A stretch of 10,668 bases of DNA from Clostridia bacterium (GTDB taxonomy: Bacteria; Bacillota; Clostridia; Oscillospirales; SIG627), in assembly GCA_017453605.1 (NCBI GenBank), contig JAFTEP010000019.1, forward strand, positions 1 to 10,668. The letters run 5' to 3'. The first letter of the stretch is position 1. Each line of letters starts with the position of its first letter. The notes beneath the pieces are model-generated. The model made no database searches. It was not told where the DNA came from and saw only the letters and a program-made list of their open reading frames with translations. A program made the position numbers and the translations under genes. Below, piece after piece: positions 6,307-10,668 of the stretch.

Positions 6307-7344
6307 ATGTCGGGATACGTCACGGACAAAACGCTTTCTGTCTGCGCGGATATGTTCGGCTGTCCGAACAGGTGTCTGCACTGCTGGCTGGGACATTCGC
6401 CGAACGTCAGAATGGAAGACGGCGCGGACGAATATATAGTCGGGAAGTTCTCGCCGTATTGTGAAAAGATAGAGTTCTACAGCTGGCTCCGGGAGCCGGA
6501 TTTCTGCGACGGCTACAAAAAGAGATGGGAAAAAGATCTCGCCCTCTCAAAGAACGCGCGGCCCGAGAGGTTCGGGCTTGCGAGCTTCTGGAGGATCGTC
6601 AGAGACGAAGACTACGTTCCGTGGCTGAAAACTCTCGGGGTGAAAAAAGTCCAGCTGACGCTGTTCGGGCTTGAAAAGACGACGGACAGATATGTCGGAA
6701 GACGCGGAGCCTACGGCGAGATACTGAAAGCGACGGATATTATGATAAAAAACGGCGTCACCCCGCGCTGGCAATGCTTCATAAACGAAGAAAACAAAGA
6801 CGAGATAGTGAAAATTTACGGTCTCGCACGAAAAATGCGAGAGACCGTATGCCCGGAGCTTGAATTTTTCGTCCACGAGGGCTCTTGCGACGGAGAAAAC
6901 AGAAAGCTTTATCCGATAAGAATAAATAAACGGGATATCCCGGAAGAGCTTATCCCGGTATATTTCGGATACGGGGATCTTTTGACGGAAAGAGAGTGCT
7001 GTCTGGCGCTCGAAAACGACGGTTCACAGCCTTATTTTCACAACGGCGACGGGATAGTCATATATATCTCGAACGAATACGACGTGTTTTTCAACTTCAC
7101 GAACATGAGCGATCCCTGGAAGATCGGAAATCTCGTTTCGACGCCGGCGGACGAGCTTGTAAGGATGATCGTTTGCGAAGACACTCCCGCGCTCAGGCTC
7201 GCGAAAAAGACGAGCTGGTCCCGGCTCGCTGAGACTTTCGGCGACAAGAGCTCCGAAAGGGCGTTCTCATTGGACGATTATAAAATATTTCTTTTCAACA
7301 AATACCTTGACTCGGAAGCCGCGGGCGGCAAAAAAGAAGAGTGA
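6307..7344 (+). CDS. Radical SAM protein of unknown function (CPNRCxHCWLGH family)
   Basis: 345 residues from ATG 6307, preceded by a G-rich site (GGGGGA, 6294-6299) and located after the promoter. The radical SAM cluster motif CX3CX2C is C19-PNR-C23-LH-C26, followed by WLGH; these cysteines would bind the [4Fe-4S] cluster that cleaves S-adenosylmethionine to a 5'-deoxyadenosyl radical. Residues 115-160 (VQLTLFGLEKTTDRYVGR..., WQCFIN) match the usual mid-barrel strands of the superfamily. Further cysteines occur at 13, 52, 67, 157, 182, 194, 231, 232 and 290, but I see no clear SPASM pattern. Similar stand-alone proteins are, as I recall, annotated only as 'radical SAM protein' in Clostridia. 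No signal or membrane segment, so cytosolic. It is co-transcribed with an RNA methyltransferase 16 nt downstream; a role in RNA or peptide modification is possible but not shown. Confidence 0.85.
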   Translation: MSGYVTDKTLSVCADMFGCPNRCLHCWLGHSPNVRMEDGADEYIVGKFSPYCEKIEFYSWLREPDFCDGYKKRWEKDLALSKNARPERFGLASFWRIVRDEDYVPWLKTLGVKKVQLTLFGLEKTTDRYVGRRGAYGEILKATDIMIKNGVTPRWQCFINEENKDEIVKIYGLARKMRETVCPELEFFVHEGSCDGENRKLYPIRINKRDIPEELIPVYFGYGDLLTERECCLALENDGSQPYFHNGDGIVIYISNEYDVFFNFTNMSDPWKIGNLVSTPADELVRMIVCEDTPALRLAKKTSWSRLAETFGDKSSERAFSLDDYKIFLFNKYLDSEAAGGKKEE

Positions 7345-7360
7345 GAAAAAGTGAGAAAAA
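7341..7360 (+). repeat. 10-bp tandem repeat at a gene junction
   Basis: GTGAGAAAAA occurs twice in tandem without mismatch. The TGA stop of the radical SAM gene lies in the first copy, and the ATG of the methyltransferase follows the second copy directly. The GTGAG of the second copy is the only ribosome-binding-like sequence at a useful distance. Confidence 0.9.
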
Positions 7361-8152
7361 ATGATAATAAACACCGACAGTACAGACGCGCCGGAGCTTG
7401 ACGTTTATTTCAGGCTGACGGAGGCGCAGCTTCGGAACAGAAAAGAAGAATCAAAAGGGCTTTTCATCGCGGAGAGCCCGAAGGTCGTTTCGGTCGCGCT
7501 CGGCGCGGGGTATGAAGCCGTGTCGCTTCTTTGCGTAAGAGGCGAGACCGACGCCGCGTCAAAGGAGCTTATTGATTCTCTCCCGGACGTTCCCGCGTAC
7601 GCCGTCACGCCGGAGGATTTTCAAAAAGTCACGGGCTTCGCGCTGACGAGAGGGCTTCTGTGCGCCATGAAAAGAAAGCCGCCCGCCGATCCCGGAGACA
7701 TAACGCGGGGAGCGAAAAGGATCGCCGTGCTCGACGGGATCGCCGACAGCACGAACGTCGGCGCGGTCTTCCGCAGCGCCGCCGCCCTCGGGATCGACGC
7801 CGTCCTCTGCACGAAGACCTGCTGCGATCCTCTGCTCAGACGCTCGGTGAGAGTCAGCATGGGGACCGTCCTTCTGACGCCGTGGGCGTGGATCGACGGG
7901 ATAGATGACGTGAAAAGTCTCGGCTTTCTGACCGCCGCGCTCGCGCTCGACGAAAACAGCGTTTCGATCGGCGATCCGCGGCTGAAAAACGCCGACAGGC
8001 TCGCGCTCGTTCTCGGAAGCGAGGGATACGGGCTGAAAAGGGAAGTGATCGACGCCTGCGACTATACCGCGAAGATCCCGATGACCAGAGGCGTCGATTC
8101 GCTCAACGTCGCCGCGGCGGCGGCTGTGGCTTTCTGGGAAACGCGCTTGTGA
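7361..8152 (+). CDS. SpoU/TrmH-family RNA 2'-O-methyltransferase
   Basis: 263 residues. The three SpoU motifs of this SPOUT (knotted) methyltransferase family are all present: motif 1 NVGAVFRSA (132-140) with Asn132 and Arg138, motif 2 LVLGSEGYGLK (216-226) with Glu221, and motif 3 IPMTRGVDSLNVAAAAAV (239-256) with the Ser-Leu-Asn that closes the S-adenosylmethionine pocket. The N-terminal part (about 15-105) resembles the substrate-binding domain found in rRNA-modifying relatives (FIAESPKVV..., GLLCAMK). It should transfer a methyl group to a ribose 2'-OH of rRNA or tRNA; the target nucleotide cannot be read. The start is weakly supported (GTGAG 6 nt before ATG), suggesting dependence on translation of the radical SAM gene 16 nt upstream. 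Length and motifs are normal for the family. Confidence 0.92.
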   Translation: MIINTDSTDAPELDVYFRLTEAQLRNRKEESKGLFIAESPKVVSVALGAGYEAVSLLCVRGETDAASKELIDSLPDVPAYAVTPEDFQKVTGFALTRGLLCAMKRKPPADPGDITRGAKRIAVLDGIADSTNVGAVFRSAAALGIDAVLCTKTCCDPLLRRSVRVSMGTVLLTPWAWIDGIDDVKSLGFLTAALALDENSVSIGDPRLKNADRLALVLGSEGYGLKREVIDACDYTAKIPMTRGVDSLNVAAAAAVAFWETRL

Positions 8153-8280
8153 GGCTTTGACCGGACAGGTTTGGCTTAAAGAAGCCGGAGGTTGAAAAAA
8201 CTCTCCGCCGACAAACGGCGCGGGGCGGGATGAACGCACGGCACCGCGACTGTTTTTCGGGCTTGCGGCTCAAAAAACTC
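8153..8280. other. Intergenic gap without a clear terminator
   Basis: Small hairpins are present: GGCTT-AAAG-AAGCC (8173-8186), CGGAG/CTCCG (8186-8207) and CGCCG/CGGCG just after. None has a T-tract. No coding region is supported on either strand. Transcription may leak from the methyltransferase gene into the exporter operon. Confidence 0.5.
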
Positions 8281-8327
8281 TTGACAAAAGCGCTTTTTTC
8301 GTATATAATGTAAGAAAAGTAAGAAAT
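8281..8327 (+). promoter_or_regulatory. Consensus promoter of the regulator-exporter operon with possible operators
   Basis: A perfect TTGACA (8281-8286), 17-bp spacer and perfect TATAAT (8304-8309). The spacer region carries the exact 12-bp palindrome AAAAGCGCTTTT (8286-8297), and just after the -10 there is a 9-bp direct repeat, GTAAGAAAA / GTAAGAAAT (8310-8327), over the expected start site. Such a strong promoter is probably kept in check by a repressor. The adjacent AbrB-type protein is the obvious candidate, which is inference. Confidence 0.9.
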
Positions 8328-8350
8328 TCCAGACGAAAAGAGGAAACGGA

Positions 8351-8599
8351 ATGGCTGAAAAAAAGAACGGATCTCCCGAAGGACGCTTCATCGCGAGCGT
8401 CCGGGTGGGTCCCAAGGGACAGATCACGATCCCCGCGGAGGGACGGAAGATGTTCGACATAAAAGAGGGAGACACCCTTATGGTGCTCGGCGACAGGGAG
8501 CGCGGGATCGCGCTTTTAAAGTCGGATCTTTTTTATACTCTGATGGGAGGTGTTTTCGGTGACGGCGATAAAAACGGCGAAGCTGACAAAAAAATATAA
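8351..8599 (+). CDS. AbrB/MazE/SpoVT-family DNA-binding regulator
   Basis: 82 residues, ATG preceded by AAGAGGA about 7 nt upstream. Residues about 15-58 form a SpoVT-AbrB swapped-hairpin domain: VRVGPKGQITIPAEGRKMFDIKEGDTLMVL, with the diagnostic 'KGQITIP..R....I..GD.L' pattern. Proteins of this kind bind DNA as dimers. The remaining tail (about 59-82) is short and charged and contains the ribosome binding site of the next gene in its coding DNA. Position as first gene of an ABC exporter operon is an arrangement I know from Firmicutes, and suggests local control of the exporter. A MazE-type antitoxin role is unlikely because no toxin gene is adjacent. Confidence 0.88.
   Translation: MAEKKNGSPEGRFIASVRVGPKGQITIPAEGRKMFDIKEGDTLMVLGDRERGIALLKSDLFYTLMGGVFGDGDKNGEADKKI
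8545..8550 (+). promoter_or_regulatory. Ribosome binding site fixing the ABC ATPase start
   Basis: GGGAGG lies inside the regulator gene, 8 nt before GTG 8559. An in-frame GTG at 8550 overlaps this site itself and is therefore unlikely to be the start. Confidence 0.75.
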
Positions 8600-9293
8600 G
8601 GGCGTGACCGCCGTCGACGGTCTCGATCTGGAGATATCCGAGGGCGAGCTGTTCGCTCTGCTCGGCGTGAACGGAGCGGGCAAGACGACCACCGTCCGTA
8701 TGCTCTCGACGCTCTCCGCTCCGACTGAAGGCGACGCCGAGGTCTGCGGATTCCCGCTCACCAAAGACGCCGACAAAATAAGACCTCTTATCGACGTCTC
8801 GATGCAGGAGACCGCGGTCGCGAGGAAGCTGACCGTCGAAGAAAACGTCGCTTTCTACGCAGAGCTCTGCGGTCAGAGTAAAGAAGAGGCGCTTCAAAGC
8901 CGCGACGAAGTATTCGCCTCTTTCGGGCTCGGAGAGGTCGCGAAGCGTCAGGCGGGCAAGCTCTCCGGCGGCTGGCAGAGAAAGCTCTCGATCGCGCTGG
9001 CGCTGGTCTCGAAGCCGAAGGTGCTCTTTCTTGACGAGCCGACTCTCGGGCTCGACGTTCTCGCGCGCCGCGAGCTCTGGAAGACGATCTCTTCCCTGAA
9101 GGGCAAAATGACGATCATCCTCACCACTCACTACATGGAGGAAGCGCAGGCGCTCGCCGACAGGATCGGCGTCATGGCAAAGGGAAAACTGCTCTTTTGC
9201 GGCACGAAAGAAGAGCTTTACGAAAATACAAATAAAAACAGCGTCGAGGAAGCCTTCGTCTTCCTCGCTCAGGGAGGCGACGCAAATGACTAA
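8559..9293 (+). CDS. ABC exporter ATP-binding protein
   Basis: 244 residues from GTG 8559. The complete set of ABC ATPase motifs is visible: Walker A GVNGAGKT (36-43), Q-loop Gln83, signature LSGGW (135-139), Walker B VLFLDEP (155-161) with catalytic Glu160, D-loop GLD (164-166) and H-loop His191. The wording GVNGAGKTTTVRML and LDEPTLGLD places it with the DrrA/CcmA-like ATPases that power ABC-2 exporters of drugs, lipids or antibiotics. It would work as a dimer with the permease encoded next. It overlaps the regulator gene by 41 nt and the permease gene by 8 nt, so the three proteins should be made together. The substrate is unknown. Confidence 0.93.
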   Translation: MTAIKTAKLTKKYKGVTAVDGLDLEISEGELFALLGVNGAGKTTTVRMLSTLSAPTEGDAEVCGFPLTKDADKIRPLIDVSMQETAVARKLTVEENVAFYAELCGQSKEEALQSRDEVFASFGLGEVAKRQAGKLSGGWQRKLSIALALVSKPKVLFLDEPTLGLDVLARRELWKTISSLKGKMTIILTTHYMEEAQALADRIGVMAKGKLLFCGTKEELYENTNKNSVEEAFVFLAQGGDAND

Positions 9294-10026
9294 GACCTTC
9301 ACGCTTTCAAAAAGGAACCTGAAAGAGATCGTGCGCGATCCGCTCTCGCTGATCTTCCTTCTCGCGCTCCCTTTGTTCATGGAGCTTCTGTTCTACTTCA
9401 TTTTCCACTCTCTGACATCTCAGTTTGAGATGAAAAACCTCGCGCCGGGGATCGCGGCGTTCTCGCAGGCGTTCATCACTCTCTTCACGGGGCTTCTGAT
9501 CTCCGTCGACAGAAGCACTTCGTTTCTGACGCGTCTGTTCGTTTCCGGCGCGAAGCCGCACGAGTTCATTTTCGGCTACGCCCTGACGATGCTCCCGATC
9601 ACGCTGTTCCAGTCGGTGCTGTTCTTCGCGGTCGGCGGGATCATTGATCCGGATCTCTTCGGATGGCGGATGCTCCTTTGCATAGCGGCGTCCCTTCTGA
9701 CCGCGCTCCCGTTCATCGGGCTGGGGATCCTGTTCGGCTCTGTCTTCCCGGAGAAGTCGATCGGCGGGATGGCGTCTGTCATCATTACGGCGCAGTCGCT
9801 CCTCTCGGGGATGTGGTTCCCGATCGACAAGCTGAGCGGCGCGGTCCTGGCGGCGATGGACTGGCTGCCCTTCAAGAACGCGGCGGATCTTCTCAAAAAC
9901 ATCCTCAACGGCGCTTCCGATCCCGTAGGCGATATATTGCGCCCGCTCCTTATCGTGCTCGCATACGCCGCCGCGGCGTTAGTTGCCGCAGTCCTCGTCT
10001 TCAAAAAGAAAATGCGCTCCCTCTGA
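9286..10026 (+). CDS. ABC-2 type exporter permease
   Basis: 246 residues, ATG inside the end of the ATPase gene, with AGGGAGG about 8 nt upstream. Six hydrophobic segments are visible (about 20-42, 54-75, 95-120, 127-152, 158-180 and 217-239), the normal number for an ABC-2 membrane subunit. The N-terminal NLKEIVRDPLSL (11-22) is the amphipathic coupling-type segment seen in this family, and GMWFPIDKL before a 'LP' helix break (about 175-195) is the typical ABC-2 conserved region. It forms the membrane channel for the preceding ATPase. Exported compound unknown. Last gene of the operon. Confidence 0.9.
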   Translation: MTKTFTLSKRNLKEIVRDPLSLIFLLALPLFMELLFYFIFHSLTSQFEMKNLAPGIAAFSQAFITLFTGLLISVDRSTSFLTRLFVSGAKPHEFIFGYALTMLPITLFQSVLFFAVGGIIDPDLFGWRMLLCIAASLLTALPFIGLGILFGSVFPEKSIGGMASVIITAQSLLSGMWFPIDKLSGAVLAAMDWLPFKNAADLLKNILNGASDPVGDILRPLLIVLAYAAAALVAAVLVFKKKMRSL

Positions 10027-10033
10027 GCGCGTC

Positions 10034-10059
10034 CCCGGCCCCTTTGAACCCGGGTCTTT
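10034..10059 (+). terminator. Weak hairpin after the permease gene
   Basis: CCCGG (10034-10038) can pair with CCGGG (10050-10054), followed by TCTTT. The stem is only 5 bp and the loop is long, so this is a poor intrinsic terminator. Confidence 0.25.
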
Positions 10060-10098
10060 AGTGGTAATGCGGAAAGCGGAATTATTGCAGCAATCCGG

Positions 10099-10155
10099 CG
10101 TTCGGTTTTCGTCTTCGCTTTAGCTCAGACGATGGGAACGGAGTGGTTTTTGTTT
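10099..10155 (+). terminator. Imperfect terminator-like structure of the exporter operon
   Basis: CGTTC (10099-10103) pairs with GAACG (10136-10140), and inside it TCGTCT (10109-10114) pairs with AGACGA (10127-10132). Six bases later a T-rich run (10147-10155) follows. The stem is interrupted and the T-run is offset, so activity is uncertain, but it is the best candidate after the operon. Confidence 0.35.
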
Positions 10156-10159
10156 AGGG

Positions 10160-10209
10160 GACCCCTCATCAGACGCCTACGGCGCCAGCTTCCCCTCCAG
10201 GGGGAAGCC
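10160..10209 (+). repeat. Short copy (A) of a palindromic MITE-like repeat
   Basis: The copy starts with GACCCCTCATCAG and ends with CTCCAGGGGGAAGCC. Inside are the small hairpin CGCC-TAC-GGCG (10174-10184) and a strong one, GCTTCCCC-TCCAG-GGGGAAGC (10188-10208). Both ends are repeated exactly, in inverse orientation, by the longer copy at 10375-10584. From memory, dispersed repeats with 'CCCCTCATCAGTC ... AGCTTCCCC' wording are frequent between genes of gut Clostridia. No coding capacity. Confidence 0.75.
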
Positions 10210-10374
10210 TTATCGGCGGCACTTCCGATTCTATCTTAACAGAAAACAAATACATTTCTGTAAATCTTTTAAGAAACCATTCTGATTGTTTGAGAAAAAC
10301 TAAATGAACAATCGAATTATCAAAATATACGCAACAAACTGTTTGTTAATCAGCAACTAAAGGTGCGGTATATA
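10210..10374. other. AT-rich non-coding spacer between the repeat copies
   Basis: Clearly richer in A/T than all genes in the window. It holds short inverted repeats, for example AACAAAC-T-GTTTGTT (10333-10347) and CAGAAA/TTTCTG near 10240-10260, and ends in the first copy of a 33-bp direct repeat. An 18-codon reading frame (10304-10360) has no good ribosome binding site. No gene is supported. Confidence 0.6.
10342..10374 (+). repeat. 33-bp imperfect direct repeat, copy 1
   Basis: TTTGTTAATCA, ten variable bases, then GTGCGGTATATA. The same layout returns at 10598-10630 with 28 of 33 positions identical, all differences lying in the middle ten bases. This copy directly touches the end of the 210-bp repeat element. 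Confidence 0.85.
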
Positions 10375-10584
10375 GGCTTCCCCCTGGAGGGCGCCGAAGG
10401 TGCGACGCGGTAGTGAATGACCGTCCGGTGGACGGTCGACTCAATCCCCGAAAAATCTACAGATTTTTCGAGGACCCCGTACGAGCGCGGCGAGACCGAG
10501 CCTCAGCGAGACAGCTGGCTGCGCGCGAAAAGGTAAGAACGCGAAGCGACCGAGAGAATTTTTCGCGCAGACTGATGAGGGGTC
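10375..10584 (-). mobile_element. Long copy (B) of the palindromic MITE-like repeat, 210 bp
   Basis: Read on the minus strand it begins with GACCCCTCATCAG (10584-10572) and ends with CTCCAGGGGGAAGCC (10389-10375), the same ends as copy A. Compared with A it lacks 8 bases (AGCTTCCC) of the end hairpin and carries a long internal part rich in hairpins: GCGCGAAAA/TTTTCGCGC (10523-10531 with 10560-10568), CGAAAAATCT/AGATTTTTCG (10449-10470) and GACCGTCC/GGACGGTC (10419-10437). No open reading frame of note and no transposase, so any movement would need an enzyme in trans. It could also encode a structured RNA. Confidence 0.65.
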
Positions 10585-10597
10585 ACCGCTACATATT

Positions 10598-10630
10598 TTT
10601 GTTAATCAACAAAGATAAGTGCGGTATATA
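10598..10630 (+). repeat. 33-bp imperfect direct repeat, copy 2
   Basis: Second copy of the repeat at 10342-10374, beginning 13 bases past the outer end of the 210-bp element. In this copy TTTGTT-AATC-AACAAA also forms a small perfect hairpin (10598-10613). Confidence 0.85.
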
Positions 10631-10633
10631 TTG

Positions 10634-10668
10634 TTATTTGCTCTTCTCGTATTTCTTCATTTCTCTAA
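10634..10668 (-). CDS. Possible C-terminal end of a gene cut by the window edge
   Basis: On the minus strand one frame is open from the edge for ten codons, reading REMKKYEKSK, and ends in TAA (10634-10636). A short lysine-rich tail followed by AT-rich intergenic DNA is plausible for a protein end, but ten codons are too few to judge and no ribosome binding site or domain can be seen. It may be chance. Confidence 0.3.
   Translation of the reverse strand, partial: REMKKYEKSK

Noticed and set aside
7559..8239. 226-residue minus-strand frame opposite the RNA methyltransferase
   Set aside because: All three SpoU motifs are on the plus strand; the antisense product is Arg/Gly/Pro-rich with no known pattern.
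8351..8599. Antitoxin of a MazEF-like toxin-antitoxin pair
   Set aside because: The AbrB-type fold fits, but the next gene is an ABC ATPase and no small toxin frame is present on either side.
8478..9380. 300-residue minus-strand frame opposite the ABC ATPase
   Set aside because: The plus strand has every ABC ATPase motif. The antisense frame has no recognisable domain or start signals.
10060..10140. tRNA or small structured RNA after the permease gene
   Set aside because: Some hairpins form, but there is no cloverleaf, no T-loop GTTCRA in the right place and no acceptor stem.
10304..10360. 18-codon reading frame in the AT-rich spacer (MNNRIIKIYATNCLLISN)
   Set aside because: No good ribosome binding site, no promoter, and its end lies inside the 33-bp repeat. 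Short frames like this are expected by chance in AT-rich DNA.
10375..10584. CRISPR-like array or integron-type attachment site
   Set aside because: The repeats are inverted and only two, with no regular spacers, no cas or integrase gene and no cassette-like reading frames; a palindromic repeat family explains the pattern better.

Overview
The window looks like chromosomal DNA from a GC-rich, low-complexity-poor member of the Bacillota, probably class Clostridia (Oscillospirales-like gut or rumen lineages are my best guess). The reasons are consensus TTGACA-17-TATAAT promoters, strong AGGAGG-type ribosome binding sites, a Gram-positive-style lipoprotein, an AbrB/SpoVT-type regulator placed before an ABC-2 exporter, and a Cthe_2159-like carbohydrate-binding protein. 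No 16S or other marker is present, so the taxonomy is inference. There are no rRNA, tRNA or CRISPR features and no transposase.

Left part, minus strand (1-6200): four genes read leftward. The rightmost is an EamA/DMT-type permease (5235-6128) with a near-consensus promoter. It is followed by a GPH-type MFS symporter (3574-5112) and an alpha/beta hydrolase (2631-3584) that overlaps the end of the symporter, so those two form an operon ending in a strong terminator (2576-2618). Next comes a large secreted lipoprotein (47-2449) with an Ig-like region and a beta-helical carbohydrate-binding region, with its own promoter and a terminator hairpin at the window edge. The symporter promoter is the most striking site in the window: an exact 18-bp tandem duplication sits between a perfect -35 and a good -10. 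Removing one copy would restore a 17-bp spacer.

Right part, plus strand (6240-10026): from a divergent promoter at 6243-6271 come an uncharacterised radical SAM protein (6307-7344) and, 16 nt later, a SpoU/TrmH-family RNA 2'-O-methyltransferase (7361-8152). A second transcription unit with a perfect promoter (8281-8309) holds a small AbrB/SpoVT-type DNA-binding protein, an ABC ATPase and an ABC-2 permease. All three overlap their neighbours, which points to one regulated exporter of unknown substrate.

The last 640 bases (10027-10668) are almost entirely non-coding. They hold weak terminator-like hairpins, then two inverted copies of one palindromic, MITE-like repeat family (50 bp and 210 bp) with perfect 13-bp outer ends. 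The copies are separated by an AT-rich segment and accompanied by a 33-bp imperfect direct repeat. A possible C-terminal end of a minus-strand gene is cut by the right edge.
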